Notes under the pieces: generated by a model
Told to the model about the DNA's origin: nothing
Seen by the model: only the letters and a program-made list of their open reading frames with translations
The model's database searches: none
Assembly: GCA_947073545.1 (NCBI GenBank)
Contig: CAMTMP010000004.1
Location: 62,001-126,000, forward strand
Length of the DNA: 64,000 nucleotides
Source: an uncultured bacterium
GTDB lineage: Bacteria; Bacillota; Clostridia; Lachnospirales; Lachnospiraceae
Direction: 5' to 3'
Translations under genes and position numbers: made by a program
Part shown: piece after piece, positions 50,117 to 60,311 of the stretch
Numbering within the stretch: the stretch's first letter is position 1
Layout of the letters: every line of letters begins with the position of its first letter

Positions 50117-51853
50117 CTACTCATCAAAATCCCCGCCGCCGTTTGTCTGCGACTCGTATACTTCCCGGTAAATCTCATTATCCCGCAGAAGCTCCTCGTG
50201 GGTGCCAAATCCGTGCACGCGCCCGTCATCCATCACGATAATGCGGTCCGCATGCATCACGCTGGCCACGCGCTGGGCGATAATCAGCTTCGTGGTATCG
50301 GGAATCTCCTCCGCGAAAGCCTTTCGGATCTTCGCGTCCGTGGCCGTATCCACCGCGCTCGTGGAATCGTCCAGAATCAACACCTTCGGTTTCTTTAAGA
50401 GCGCTCTGGCGATGGTGAGACGCTGTCTCTGGCCGCCGGAGACGTTGGTGCCGCCCTGCTCTATATAAGTCTGATAGCCGTCCGGCATCTTCTCGATAAA
50501 TTCGTCCGCACAGGCGAGTCTGCACACCCTCCTGCACTCCTCCTCCGTGGCGTCCGCGTCGCCCCAGCGCAGGTTATCCAGAATGGTGCCTGAAAAAAGC
50601 ACATTCTTCTGCAAGACCACTGCCACCTGATTTCTCAGCGTCTCAATGTCATATTCTCTGACATCCCTGTCACCTACAAGCACTGACCCTTCCGTCACAT
50701 CGTAGAGACGGCTGATCAAATTGACCAGACTGGTCTTAGCACTGCCCGTGCCGCCGATGATGCCGATGGTCTCCCCGGCATGTATTTTCAGGTTAATATC
50801 ATGTAAAACCGCCTCGCTGCTCTCCTTATGATAGGAGAAGCGCACATGCTGAAACTCGATGTCTCCGCTCGACACCTCGCAGACCGGATCGACCGGATTG
50901 GTCAGATCGCTCTTTTCGTTGAGCACCTCGCAGATACGCTCCGCGCTGGCAATACTCATGCTCATCATGACAAAAATCATGGCCACCATCATCAGGCTCA
51001 TCAGGATGTTCATACAGTATGTAAGCAGACTCATCAGCTCGCCCGTGGTCAGGGTGTCCTGCACGATCTGCTTCGCGCCCAGCCAGCTAATTAACAGGAT
51101 GCAGCCGTAGACGGTAAACATCATAACCGGCATGTTTAAGACCACATGCTGCTCCGCCTTGCTGAAAATGTCATAGATGCCCTGACTGGCCTTCTTAAAC
51201 TTCTTCGTCTCGTGCGCCTCCCTGACGTAAGCCTTGACCACGCGGATCGCGCTCACGTTTTCCTGCACGGAAGCGTTCAGCTCGTCGTACTTCGGAAATG
51301 CCTGCTTGAAGTATTTCATGGCGCCCCTGATAATGAAAAACAGCACCAGGCCAAGCAGAATCACCGCCACCAGATAAATCCCCGCAAGTCTGGCGTTGAT
51401 CAGGAAAGCCATGGACATCGCACAGACCATGCTGACCGGCGCACGGAAGCAGATCCGCAGAACCATCTGATACGCCATCTGCATGTTGGTCACGTCCGTG
51501 GTCAGTCTGGTGACCAGTCCAGCCGTGCTGAACTTGTCGAGGCTGGCAAAGGAGAATGTCTGGATGTTCTCAAACATAGCCTGCCTTAGGTTCTTGGCAA
51601 AGCCCGTGGATGCCCGCGCGCCGTACTTGCCGCCCATCACGCCGCAGAAAAGCCCGCATAGTGCCGCCGCGATCATCACCGCTCCCACCGCGTAGATGTG
51701 CTCCATATTGCCCGCCTCCACACCGTCGTCAATGATGGATGCCATCAAAAACGGGATCAACATCTCGAAGATAACCTCCAGTACCATAAAGACCGGCGTT
51801 ATGATCGAAACCTTTTTATACTCCTTGACTTGTGCCGCAAGGGTTTTAATCAT
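50117..51853 (-). CDS. ABC exporter half-transporter with degenerate ATPase site
   Basis: The N-terminal ~320 residues are a type 1 exporter membrane domain. The NBD has Walker A GGTGSAKTSLVN, signature NVSGGQRQRLTIAR, but the residue after Walker B is Asp (VLILDDSTSAVD) instead of Glu, and the H-loop His is Gln (LIIAQRVASV). These two changes are typical of the non-catalytic half of heterodimeric exporters. ATG 51853 (seven bases behind GGAGG) is preferred to 51859. It works with the product of 48004-49902. Confidence 0.9.
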   Translation of the reverse strand: MIKTLAAQVKEYKKVSIITPVFMVLEVIFEMLIPFLMASIIDDGVEAGNMEHIYAVGAVMIAAALCGLFCGVMGGKYGARASTGFAKNLRQAMFENIQTFSFASLDKFSTAGLVTRLTTDVTNMQMAYQMVLRICFRAPVSMVCAMSMAFLINARLAGIYLVAVILLGLVLFFIIRGAMKYFKQAFPKYDELNASVQENVSAIRVVKAYVREAHETKKFKKASQGIYDIFSKAEQHVVLNMPVMMFTVYGCILLISWLGAKQIVQDTLTTGELMSLLTYCMNILMSLMMVAMIFVMMSMSIASAERICEVLNEKSDLTNPVDPVCEVSSGDIEFQHVRFSYHKESSEAVLHDINLKIHAGETIGIIGGTGSAKTSLVNLISRLYDVTEGSVLVGDRDVREYDIETLRNQVAVVLQKNVLFSGTILDNLRWGDADATEEECRRVCRLACADEFIEKMPDGYQTYIEQGGTNVSGGQRQRLTIARALLKKPKVLILDDSTSAVDTATDAKIRKAFAEEIPDTTKLIIAQRVASVMHADRIIVMDDGRVHGFGTHEELLRDNEIYREVYESQTNGGGDFDE

Positions 51854-52079
51854 AGTCATACCTCCCTCTAATATTATGCCTGACAGCGGACGGCCGGACC
51901 GTCAGGCCCCGTACACTGTCCTCATAAAATCCGCATGTTTCTATTTTTCTACAATAAAAATTTAATGTCAACGACTTTCCGAAGTTTTCATAAATTTTCA
52001 CAGAATTTTCACAGACATGAAAAAATCCTGCCCGGAGGGCTTTTGTATCACAAAGAAATTCGTAGGACTTTGCTATGAT

Positions 52080-52112
52080 AAAAAAAGAGAGCCACCCGCC
52101 CGGGCAGCCCTC
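52080..52112 (-). terminator. Rho-independent terminator of the sugar ABC operon
   Basis: On the minus strand an 11-bp GC-rich stem including wobble pairs (52102-52112 with 52087-52097), a 4-nt loop (GGGC) and a run of seven T (52080-52086) lie 18 bp behind the last permease stop. This is the clearest terminator in the window. Confidence 0.85.
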
Positions 52113-52129
52113 CCCTTTGTTGTCACATA

Positions 52130-53296
52130 TCAGTCTTTCGTCTTTTCCTTATTGTTCATAATCTCGAACACAACCGCCGCCAGAAGCACCACGCCCTTTA
52201 CCACCATCTGCCAGTTGGCGTCAATACCCATAAGGCTCATGCCCAGATTGATCACGCCGATCAGCGCTGCGCCGATTACCATACCGAACACCGTACCGGA
52301 ACCGCCGTAAGCGGACACGCCGCCCACCACGCAGGCGGAAATGGCATCCATCTCGTAATTCGTGCCTGCCGTCGCCGTTGCCGCCGACAGCCTCCCCATG
52401 GTCATCCACGCACTGATTACGGTGAGAACCGCCATGTTCAGGTACGCCAAGAAGAAAATCCGCTTCGTGTCAATACCCGAAAGTCTGGTGGCCTCCACGT
52501 TGCCGCCGATGGTGTAGAAATAGCGGCCGATCGTCGTTTTGGAAGTAATGAAATTATAAATCAGGATAATTACTGCCACCCAGACTAAGTTATTCGGAAT
52601 ACCGCCTGCCTGCGCCAGCTTGAAGGCAAAAAGCAAAATCACCGCACACACCAGCACACAGCGCACGATCACGCCGGTCAGCCCTTCCGCCTCATATCCT
52701 TTTTTCACCTTGTCGTTTCTGCCCTTTAACTGTAAAAACACGAACAGCACACAGGCAATCACACCCGCCAAAAGACAGGTGATATTCATTTCCGTGCCGC
52801 CGAACAGATCGGGCACGCTGCCGTTAAACATTTTGATAAAATTCTCCGGCATGGGCGCGATGGACGAACCGCCTATCAGCGCCGTCCCCCATCCACGGAA
52901 TGCCAGATATCCGGCCAATGTAGCAATCCACGGCGGGATATTGATATACGCGATCAAAAAGCCTTCCACGATACCGTAGATCACGCCCGCACCTATCATA
53001 AGAAGCATTGCCACAGGCACCGACATACCGCCGCGCACCATCATAATACCGCCGATCGCGCCGACAAAGCATACAAAGGAGCCGACAGACAGGTCGATAT
53101 TGCCGCCTGTCAGCATACACATCAACATACCCGTCGCCAATACGAACACATACGAGTTCTGCGCAATCAACGCCTGAAAGCTGGACGCCGCAAACATCTG
53201 TCCTTTCGTCATCACCGAGAAGAAAATCACGATCAGGACAAGGACTATTTTCATGGTATGTTTTCTTAAAATTTCCATAGTAGTATTCATTTTCAT
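52130..53296 (-). CDS. Sugar ABC transporter permease (MglC/MmsB-like), copy 2
   Basis: This 388-residue integral membrane protein has ~10 hydrophobic segments and the family block LTGGNIDLSVGSFVCFVGA. FYTIGGNVEATRLSGIDTKR and CVVGGVSAYGGSGTVFGMVIG are further hallmarks of the RbsC/MglC/MmsB permease family (multiple-monosaccharide type, longer than RbsC). It is a close paralogue of the adjacent gene at 53306. The start at 53296 lies directly behind GGGAGG; an ATG six bases later is also possible. It is the last gene of the operon. Confidence 0.92.
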   Translation of the reverse strand: MKMNTTMEILRKHTMKIVLVLIVIFFSVMTKGQMFAASSFQALIAQNSYVFVLATGMLMCMLTGGNIDLSVGSFVCFVGAIGGIMMVRGGMSVPVAMLLMIGAGVIYGIVEGFLIAYINIPPWIATLAGYLAFRGWGTALIGGSSIAPMPENFIKMFNGSVPDLFGGTEMNITCLLAGVIACVLFVFLQLKGRNDKVKKGYEAEGLTGVIVRCVLVCAVILLFAFKLAQAGGIPNNLVWVAVIILIYNFITSKTTIGRYFYTIGGNVEATRLSGIDTKRIFFLAYLNMAVLTVISAWMTMGRLSAATATAGTNYEMDAISACVVGGVSAYGGSGTVFGMVIGAALIGVINLGMSLMGIDANWQMVVKGVVLLAAVVFEIMNNKEKTKD

Positions 53297-53305
53297 CCCC
53301 CTCCC

Positions 53306-54475
53306 TTATTTCTTCTCTCTCTTGGACAGTACGTCAAAAGCGACCGCTATCAAAAGCACCAGGCCTTTGACCACCTTCTGGTAATTGACGTCCATACCCA
53401 TGATGCTCATACCCTGATTGATTACGCCCATCAGAGTTGCACCGATCACCACACCCGCCACGGAACCGACGCCGCCGTATGCGGACGCGCCGCCGATAAA
53501 ACATGCGCCGATGGCGTCCATCTCATAGCCCTGTCCATAGGTGGGCTGCGAGGATGTCAGTCTGGCAATCGTCAAAATACCTGCCAGTGCCGCCAGAAAT
53601 CCCATATTGACATAGGCAATAAAATACACTTTCTTCGTGTTGATGCCGGAAAGCCTGGTGGCCTTCTCATTGCCGCCCACCGCGTATAGATAACGGCCTA
53701 TCCTTGTCTTTGTCGTCAAATAGCCGTAGACAAGGAGCACCAGAAGAATCCAGATCAGCGATGTGGGAATACCTTTGTGAGAAGCCAGCTTATAAGCGAC
53801 CCACAAAATCACCACGCTGATAATCACCAGTTTTGCGACCGTACCGCCCAGAGGCGCCGTCTCGTAACCTCTGCTCTTATTGTTGATGCGGTTCTTTAAC
53901 TGCACCGCAATCAGAATAACCACCGCGATACATCCGGCCAGCATACATGTCATGTTGAAACCTTCGCCGCCGAAAAAATCAGGCACATAACAGTCCGCGC
54001 CGCCGCCAAACACCTTGATAAAAGTCTCGCTCTTGATGGAGACCGTCATACCCTGCAGCACCACATTGGAAAAGCCGCGGAAAGCATACATGCCGGCCAG
54101 CGTTGCAATAAAGGGCGGCACCTTCATGTAAGCGATCCAAAAGCCCTGCCACATACCGATCAGAATACCGATCACCAGCATGGCAAGAATCGCCGCCAAT
54201 ACATTCACGTTTTTATCCATCATCATCGCGCCCACCGCACCTGCAAAGCAGACCACGGATCCGACGGAAAGGTCGATGTTGCCGCCTGTCAGGATACAGA
54301 GCAGCATACCTGTCCCCAGCACAAACACATACGCGTTCTGGGAGATCAGGTTATTGATATTTTGCGGGAACAGGATCTTCCCCTCTGTCGCAATGCTGAA
54401 GAAAACCACCACCAGAACAAGGGCGATAATCATGGTATATTTTCTCAAGAATGCCGATACATTTACTTTTTCCAT
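53306..54475 (-). CDS. Sugar ABC transporter permease (MglC/MmsB-like), copy 1
   Basis: This 389-residue permease shares length, membrane topology and all blocks (LTGGNIDLSVGSVVCFAGA; YAVGGNEKATRLSGINTKK; CFIGGASAYGGVGSVAGVV) with its neighbour at 52130, so the two arose by tandem duplication. With two different permeases a heterodimeric channel is possible, in place of the homodimer usual for MglC. The ribosome binding site AAAGGGGG lies before ATG 54475. It lies 4 nt from the ATPase gene. Confidence 0.92.
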   Translation of the reverse strand: MEKVNVSAFLRKYTMIIALVLVVVFFSIATEGKILFPQNINNLISQNAYVFVLGTGMLLCILTGGNIDLSVGSVVCFAGAVGAMMMDKNVNVLAAILAMLVIGILIGMWQGFWIAYMKVPPFIATLAGMYAFRGFSNVVLQGMTVSIKSETFIKVFGGGADCYVPDFFGGEGFNMTCMLAGCIAVVILIAVQLKNRINNKSRGYETAPLGGTVAKLVIISVVILWVAYKLASHKGIPTSLIWILLVLLVYGYLTTKTRIGRYLYAVGGNEKATRLSGINTKKVYFIAYVNMGFLAALAGILTIARLTSSQPTYGQGYEMDAIGACFIGGASAYGGVGSVAGVVIGATLMGVINQGMSIMGMDVNYQKVVKGLVLLIAVAFDVLSKREKK

Positions 54476-54479
54476 ATTC

Positions 54480-56018
54480 TTACGCCCCCTTTCCCGAACT
54501 TACGATGATGGACATGATTCTCTCCTGAGACGCCTCCTCGGCGGATAGCTCCCCGGCAATTCTGCCCTCGTTCATCACATATATTCTGTCGCTCATGCCA
54601 AGCACCTCCGGCAGCTCGGAAGAAATCATCACAACAGACTTGCCCGCCGCCACCAGCTCGTTGATGATACAATAAATCTCGTACTTGGCGCCCACGTCAA
54701 TACCCCTCGTCGGCTCATCCAAAATAAGTACATCGGGATCTGCAAACATCCACTTCGCTAAGAGCACCTTCTGCTGGTTGCCGCCGGAAAGATTGCCCAC
54801 ATTCTGTTCCACAGACGGACATTTGGTTTTCAGTTTCCCCCTGTACTCCTCCGCCACCTGATACTCTTTATCCTTGTCGATGATCATCCGAGGACTGATG
54901 CTGTCCAGATTTGCCAGTGTCGTATTAATCCTGATCGGATTGGTCAGCACAAGGCCGTTGCCTTTCCGGTCCTCCGTCACGTAGGCAAGTTTATTTTTGA
55001 TCGCCTGCCTGATCGTCTTTAAGTGCACCTCTTTGCCGTCCAGATAAAGCTGTCCGCTGATGTTCGTGCCGTAAGACTGCCCAAAAATACTCATGGCAAG
55101 CTCGGTACGCCCTGCGCCCATCAGGCCGGAGATGCCTACCACCTCACCCTTTCTCACTTTGATGGACACATTGTCGCACACTTTTCTCTCCGGGTAGAGC
55201 GGATGATGTACCGTCCAGTTTTTCACTTCCATATTCACGTCGCCGATCTTTACATTATGACGCTTCGGGAAACGGTCGGTAAGCTCTCTGCCGACCATGC
55301 CCTTAATAATTCTATCCTCTGAAATCTCCGTGGTGTGCTTATCCATCGTCTCAATGGTGGAGCCATCACGGATGACCGTGATCTTATCCGCCACATAAGC
55401 AACCTCGTTTAACTTATGAGATATGATAATCGATGTCATGCCCTCTTTCTTAAACTTTAACATAAGATCGAGCAGCGCCTGAGAATCCTTCTCGTTCAGT
55501 GAAGATGTCGGTTCATCCAGAATCAGAAGCTTCGCATGTTTGGCCATCGCCTTTGCGATCTCCACAAGCTGCTGCTTACCGGTGCCGATATCCTTGACCA
55601 GCACTCTGGAAGACTCCGAAAGTCCCACCATCCTTAAATACTCGTCCGCTTCCCCGTAGGTTTCATTCCAGTCAATCGCCGCGCTTTTCCCGCGCTCGTT
55701 CCCGAGGAACATGTTTTCTCCGATGGTCATGTAAGGAATTAACGCTAATTCCTGATGGATAATAACGATCCCCTTCTCCTCGGAGTCCTTGATCTTACCA
55801 AACTTACACACTTCACCGTTATAGACGATGTCGCCCTCGTATGTACCGTACGGATAAATGCCGCTGAGGACATTCATCAACGTGGACTTTCCCGCACCGT
55901 TCTCACCGACCAGCGCGTGGATTTCTCCCTCTTCTACTTTCAAATTTACATTGTCGAGCGCCTTGACACCGGGGAACGTTTTGGTAATATTTTTCATTTC
56001 CAGTAAAACTTTAGCCAA
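54480..56018 (-). CDS. Sugar ABC transporter ATP-binding protein (MglA/MmsA-like)
   Basis: This 512-residue protein has two ABC domains. The first has Walker [13 protein letters not shown]; the second has a degenerate Walker A ([12 protein letters not shown]) and the signature [14 protein letters not shown], as in MglA/RbsA. The start is TTG 56018, chosen because GGGAGG lies at the proper distance; the first ATG (55997) has no such site. It powers uptake through the two permeases. A hairpin in the 232-bp spacer upstream may reduce transcription relative to the binding protein gene. Confidence 0.92.
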   Translation of the reverse strand: MAKVLLEMKNITKTFPGVKALDNVNLKVEEGEIHALVGENGAGKSTLMNVLSGIYPYGTYEGDIVYNGEVCKFGKIKDSEEKGIVIIHQELALIPYMTIGENMFLGNERGKSAAIDWNETYGEADEYLRMVGLSESSRVLVKDIGTGKQQLVEIAKAMAKHAKLLILDEPTSSLNEKDSQALLDLMLKFKKEGMTSIIISHKLNEVAYVADKITVIRDGSTIETMDKHTTEISEDRIIKGMVGRELTDRFPKRHNVKIGDVNMEVKNWTVHHPLYPERKVCDNVSIKVRKGEVVGISGLMGAGRTELAMSIFGQSYGTNISGQLYLDGKEVHLKTIRQAIKNKLAYVTEDRKGNGLVLTNPIRINTTLANLDSISPRMIIDKDKEYQVAEEYRGKLKTKCPSVEQNVGNLSGGNQQKVLLAKWMFADPDVLILDEPTRGIDVGAKYEIYCIINELVAAGKSVVMISSELPEVLGMSDRIYVMNEGRIAGELSAEEASQERIMSIIVSSGKGA

Positions 56019-56078
56019 AGTGTATTCCTCCCAACATAGTTTCTTGTAACCTGCCCACTTCTCTATACCTTTTAAAAT

Positions 56079-56104
56079 CGGCAGGCGGGAAATCCTGCCT
56101 GCCG
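56079..56104 (-). terminator. Hairpin between binding-protein and ATPase genes (attenuating terminator)
   Basis: CGGCAGGC (56079-56086) pairs with GCCTGCCG (56097-56104); on the minus strand ATTTTAAAA follows, so partial termination after the binding protein gene is plausible. A second perfect hairpin, GTGCGAA-CTTG-TTCGCAC (56231-56248), lies directly behind that gene's stop and may protect the upstream mRNA. Confidence 0.5.
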
Positions 56105-56250
56105 GTTTTATTTGATTATAACATACTTTTTATACTTGGAAAACGCGTTTTTGCGTTCTCTCGTGCGAAACTTAGTGCTTCTTGGCGAAACGCCTCATCC
56201 ACGCAGAGAATGCGTCCTTTGCATTCTCCAGTGCGAACTTGTTCGCACGG

Positions 56251-57420
56251 TTACTGAAGATCCGCCTCCGTATAGTAACCGGAATCGATCAGCAGCTCCT
56301 TGTAGTTGTTCGCGTCTGCGAATACAGGCTCGCAAAGATAAGAAGGAATCACGCCTGTGCCGTTGTCGTAAGTCGTGGTATCGTTTACCTCTACCTCTTC
56401 GCCATTGAGGATCTGGCCTACCATCTTAACTACCTGAGAAGCCAGCGTACGAGTATCCTTGAATACGGACATGGACTGCTTGCCGGCGATCATGTTCTTC
56501 ACGTTTGCGATATCACAGTCCTGACCTGTCACGATCGGATAATCTCCTGTGTAGTTTGCTGCCAGAGCATTCTGCACACCGAGAGAGGTGGAGTCGTTGG
56601 AGCAAAGGCAGATATCAAGCTTTGTGCCGTCTGCATAGTTGGAAGAAAGGATGTTCTCCATTCTGGACTGTGCAGTCTCGGTAGCCCACTTAGGCGTACC
56701 TACGGTTGCGAAATCTACCTGGCCCGAAGGGATCACGATCTTGCCTGCGTCGATGTAGGGCTGTAACGTGTCCATAGCGCCGTTATAGAAGAAAGGCGCA
56801 TTGTTGTCGCCGGGATCGCCTGCGGTAACTTCCATGTTGAAAGGACCCTCTGCGTTGTCCAGATCAAGGGCGTCTATAATATACTGCCCCTGCGTTACAC
56901 CCACCTTATAGTTATCGAAAGTAGCGTAATAAGCAACCGCATCGGTGTTCATGATCAGACGGTCATAAGCGATAACAGGAATGCCTGCACTCTTTGCGTT
57001 CTCAAGAACGGTAGAAAGAGAATTTGCTTCGATAGCAGCTACTACCAGTACGGAACAGCCGCTGTTGATCATATTCTCAATCTGGGAAACCTGTGTCTCC
57101 TCCTGATTGGAAGCGTACTGCAGATCTACTTCATAGCCTGCTGCCTCAAGCTCTGCCTGCATGTTCGAGCCGTCCTGATTCCATCTCTGCAAATCCTTGG
57201 TGGGCATAGACACGCCTACCTTCTTGCCTGTCGAAGCTGCCGCGTCCGCTGCAGGAGCCTCTGCCTCTGCCTCTTCTGCCGGTGCTTCCGCCTCTGCTGC
57301 AGGAGCCTCCGCCGCCGGTTCAGATGTAGCTGCAGGAGCCGCATCGCCGCCGCCACAGCCAACCAGTGCAGCCGCAACCATAGAAACCGTAAGTACCATA
57401 CCTAATACTTTTCTTTTCAT
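56251..57420 (-). CDS. Multiple-sugar-binding lipoprotein (ChvE/XylF-like)
   Basis: This 389-residue protein has a signal peptide with lipobox (MVAAALVGCGGG) and a ~40-residue Ala/Glu/Pro-rich linker before the sugar-binding domain. Domain motifs include VGVSMPTKDLQRWNQDG, IPVIAYDRLIMNTDAV, TAGDPGDNNAPFFYNG, ICLCSNDSTSLGVQNAL and YPIVTGQDCDIANVK, characteristic of ChvE/XylF-type binding proteins. It delivers sugar to the permeases encoded downstream. AAGGGAGG precedes the ATG. It is separated from the upstream regulatory genes by ~180 bp that probably hold its promoter, including a TATATT -10-like box. Confidence 0.93.
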   Translation of the reverse strand: MKRKVLGMVLTVSMVAAALVGCGGGDAAPAATSEPAAEAPAAEAEAPAEEAEAEAPAADAAASTGKKVGVSMPTKDLQRWNQDGSNMQAELEAAGYEVDLQYASNQEETQVSQIENMINSGCSVLVVAAIEANSLSTVLENAKSAGIPVIAYDRLIMNTDAVAYYATFDNYKVGVTQGQYIIDALDLDNAEGPFNMEVTAGDPGDNNAPFFYNGAMDTLQPYIDAGKIVIPSGQVDFATVGTPKWATETAQSRMENILSSNYADGTKLDICLCSNDSTSLGVQNALAANYTGDYPIVTGQDCDIANVKNMIAGKQSMSVFKDTRTLASQVVKMVGQILNGEEVEVNDTTTYDNGTGVIPSYLCEPVFADANNYKELLIDSGYYTEADLQ

Positions 57421-57602
57421 GTCTTAGTTTCCTCCCTTTTCTAAATGATAAATGGTTTGCGAATTCTTTCGCACTTCCAATATACCACAAAGAAAATAGG
57501 AATAATTTATGACTTTCTGTACATTTTCACCATATAGCATTTGTATTCGCCGGTTGTACTAGCATATTTTTGTAATATCATTTCCCTGCGCACAATAAAA
57601 TG

Positions 57603-58658
57603 CTATTTTGGCATTTGCCCGAGCACATTCAGGTATACATCCTCTTTCAAATGAAACCCGCTGCCGATAATCACTTCGTCGATATTGCCGCGGTTTACTC
57701 TGATCGGCTCCAGCCCGATATAGGGCACTTTGTACGCGCCGCTGTCAATCAAGGCCACATCGTCCCCCGCAACCTTCTCACCCTTTGCGAGCGCCACCGC
57801 CTCCTCCGCCGCCCGGGTCGCCAGACGTTCCACCGGCTTGTAGACCGTCATAACCTGCGTGCCCTCCACGATCCGCTGACATGCCGCCAAATCCGCGTCC
57901 TGCCCCACCACGAGGATGTCCCCCGCCTGTCTCGTCTCCGCCAGCGCGCGCACCGTCTGGGTCGCCAGATCATCATTGCCGCACATGATGGCGTCCGCCT
58001 TGGCAATGACAAGCGGATTGGCATAAATATAAGCCGCCGCCTCCTCCGCCCGCCAGTTTTCCGCGTGAACGGAGTCAAGAACAGTCACCCTATGTTTTGC
58101 CATCAACCGCTTAAACGCTCCCTCCACCAGCGGCACATTATTGTCCGTGGGAGAACCGCCGATCATCACCACATTGTCTCCGTTTCCAATACCGGCCTCA
58201 ATCAGCGCGCGCGCCATCATGTCTCCTACCATCTCATTGTCAAACGAAATATACAGATCCACGTCCACATCGTCGATCAGCCTGTCGTAAGACACCACCT
58301 GAATCCCCGCATCCTTCGCTTTATCCACCGACTCCCGTAGGGAAGCGGGGTCGATGGCAATGATCACGATCACGTCCATTCCCTTCTGAATAAAATAGTC
58401 GATCTGCTTTTTCTGTTCCTCCACCACACCGTTGGCGTTCTGCACATTGACCTCCGCCCCCAGTTCCTTTGCCACCGACACAAAGACGTCCCGATCCCGC
58501 TGCCATCTCTCAATGACAAAGGAATCGAAGCTCATGCCGATCCGGATTTTTCTCTCCTCCCCGTCTTCACTCTCCCTTCCGCTCTCTGCTTTTGTGCAGC
58601 CCACCGCTGTCAGAAGCAAAAGAGCGGCCAGAAACAGACAGCCGATTCGTCTTTTCAT
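57603..58658 (-). CDS. Sugar-binding lipoprotein (second, sensor-associated)
   Basis: ATG 58658 is chosen, behind GGAGG. A lipobox follows (LLLLTAVGC), then a XylF/ChvE-type binding domain: IRIGMSFDSFVIERWQRDR, IQVVSYDRLIDDVDVDLY, MIGGSPTDNNVPLVEGA, AIMCGNDDLATQTVRAL and LVVGQDADLAACQRI. It lies 4 nt behind the response regulator gene and so belongs to the sensing operon instead of the uptake operon. It may present sugar to the kinase or serve as an extra uptake receptor; the second is less likely from gene order. Confidence 0.9.
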   Translation of the reverse strand: MKRRIGCLFLAALLLLTAVGCTKAESGRESEDGEERKIRIGMSFDSFVIERWQRDRDVFVSVAKELGAEVNVQNANGVVEEQKKQIDYFIQKGMDVIVIIAIDPASLRESVDKAKDAGIQVVSYDRLIDDVDVDLYISFDNEMVGDMMARALIEAGIGNGDNVVMIGGSPTDNNVPLVEGAFKRLMAKHRVTVLDSVHAENWRAEEAAAYIYANPLVIAKADAIMCGNDDLATQTVRALAETRQAGDILVVGQDADLAACQRIVEGTQVMTVYKPVERLATRAAEEAVALAKGEKVAGDDVALIDSGAYKVPYIGLEPIRVNRGNIDEVIIGSGFHLKEDVYLNVLGQMPK

Positions 58659-58662
58659 ATCT

Positions 58663-60282
58663 TTAAGCCTCCAAATTCCCGCTTTTTTCACATTTGTATT
58701 CCGTGGGCGTCACGCCCACATTCTTCTTAAAAGAACGGCTGAAATAGTTGGGGTCAGCATACCCTACCATGGAACAGATTTCCTTCATGGAATACTCTGT
58801 GGTGGTGAGCAGCTCCTTAGCCCTGTCCATACGGATCTTGGTCAGATACTCCACAAACCCTTCCCCCACGTCCTCCTTAAATATTTTGCTGAAATAATAT
58901 GGACTGATGTTGACTGTCTGCGACACTTCATCCAGAGAAATATCCTTGCTGTAATTGTTCCGAATATAAGCCTTCGCCGTCTCAACGGCTCCCAGAGATT
59001 TCTCCGATGCCTTGGTGCTCACATTGCGGCACGCCTCACCGATCTTATCCGTAAACCATTTTTTGATATCCGCCATATCATCCATGCCCATGATCGTCGG
59101 CAGATAATCCGCTCGATCCCGGAACTCATAGGTCATGCCCCCGGAATTATAGGCAATATACTCCGCGTAAAGCGCAAATTCCAGCACCTTCAGCCGGATA
59201 TTCATCAGATAATCACCGTGCATCTGCGCGATCAGATCAAAGTAAGTTTCCGCCGCAGCCACGGCATGGTCCGCATCCCCGTTTTTCACCTCCGCGAAGA
59301 GCTTCTTTTCCAGATCAACGGGATACGTTTCTTCGTGGGCACAGCCAATGGGCAGATCATCCGCGTGGGCCACGCTGCCGCTTGTCATAATCAGGGCGTT
59401 TATCGCTTCCTTATAAGCCGCTCTCGCCTCCTCCAGCGGCGCAATTGCGCTGACACCGATACGGAAACTGATCTGCGTCCGCTTTTTCAATTCCCGGACA
59501 AGATCTCTCGACTTCTCAATAAGGGCAATTCTCTCCTCATAGGACATCTGCCTTTCCTCGCAGGGCACCAGCCCCGGCAGCTTGTTCGCCATGGACATCC
59601 CCAGAATCATCCCTGGATAAGCCTCCTTTAAATACTCCCGGAGCAGATCCGCATACTGCTGCATCTTCACGCTGCTTCCCACCGCGTTGGTCATATGGTT
59701 TCCCTCCTGGGTTTCCCCGCAGACTACCGCCAGAATATAGGCATAGTTCTGATCGATTCCCAAAAGCTGCTTATAGTTCTCGATATCCTCCGTGAAATGC
59801 TCCTGAAAGAGCAGGTTGTAGAGAAGACCGCTCTCTATGATGGGCATCACGGTCTCCAGCTTCTCCCGGATCAGCAGGTCGTTGCTTCGCTTGTTCCGCT
59901 CTCTGTCAATCTGCTCCATTGCCTTCTTGAGGGCCGATACAATCCGCGTCTTTTCCATCGGTTTGGTAATGTACTCCAACACACCGAGCTTAATGGCCTC
60001 CTTCGCGTAGTCGAACTTGTCATAAGCGCTTATCACAATAAAGATCACGTTCCTGTTCGTCTCCCGGATTTCCCTCATGGCCTCGATGCCGTTGATGCCC
60101 GGCATTTGGATATCCATGATGGCGATATCCGGGCGGAAATTTTCGGCAAGTTCAATCACGCTTCTGCCGGTCTTTGCAAACTCAGTCGTACACTGGTCGC
60201 CAAACTCTTTCTCTATGATAAATTTCAGAGAATCAATCACGATTCCCTCGTCGTCCGCCAGCATAATCTTGTAACGGCTCAT
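58663..60282 (-). CDS. YesN-type response regulator (REC + AraC HTH)
   Basis: ATG 60282 is preceded by AAAGGG and gives ~539 residues. The receiver domain (IMLADDEGIVIDSL; phospho-acceptor Asp in DIAIMDIQMPG; VISAYDKFDYAKEAI; EYITKPM) is followed by a long central region and a C-terminal AraC-type double HTH (YIRNNYSKDISLDEVSQTV; YFSKIFKEDVGEGF; ICSMVGYADPNYFSRSFKK). Phosphorylated by the kinase encoded upstream, it probably activates the sugar uptake operon. Confidence 0.93.
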   Translation of the reverse strand: MSRYKIMLADDEGIVIDSLKFIIEKEFGDQCTTEFAKTGRSVIELAENFRPDIAIMDIQMPGINGIEAMREIRETNRNVIFIVISAYDKFDYAKEAIKLGVLEYITKPMEKTRIVSALKKAMEQIDRERNKRSNDLLIREKLETVMPIIESGLLYNLLFQEHFTEDIENYKQLLGIDQNYAYILAVVCGETQEGNHMTNAVGSSVKMQQYADLLREYLKEAYPGMILGMSMANKLPGLVPCEERQMSYEERIALIEKSRDLVRELKKRTQISFRIGVSAIAPLEEARAAYKEAINALIMTSGSVAHADDLPIGCAHEETYPVDLEKKLFAEVKNGDADHAVAAAETYFDLIAQMHGDYLMNIRLKVLEFALYAEYIAYNSGGMTYEFRDRADYLPTIMGMDDMADIKKWFTDKIGEACRNVSTKASEKSLGAVETAKAYIRNNYSKDISLDEVSQTVNISPYYFSKIFKEDVGEGFVEYLTKIRMDRAKELLTTTEYSMKEICSMVGYADPNYFSRSFKKNVGVTPTEYKCEKSGNLEA

Positions 60283-60311
60283 CCGTCTCACCCTTTCCTC
60301 TTTCTGAGTCG

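Noticed and set aside
58432..59631. 399-codon plus-strand frame opposite the response regulator and binding lipoprotein
   Set aside because: It is antisense to well-supported domains, with His/Arg/Ile-rich composition typical of a reverse-strand shadow.
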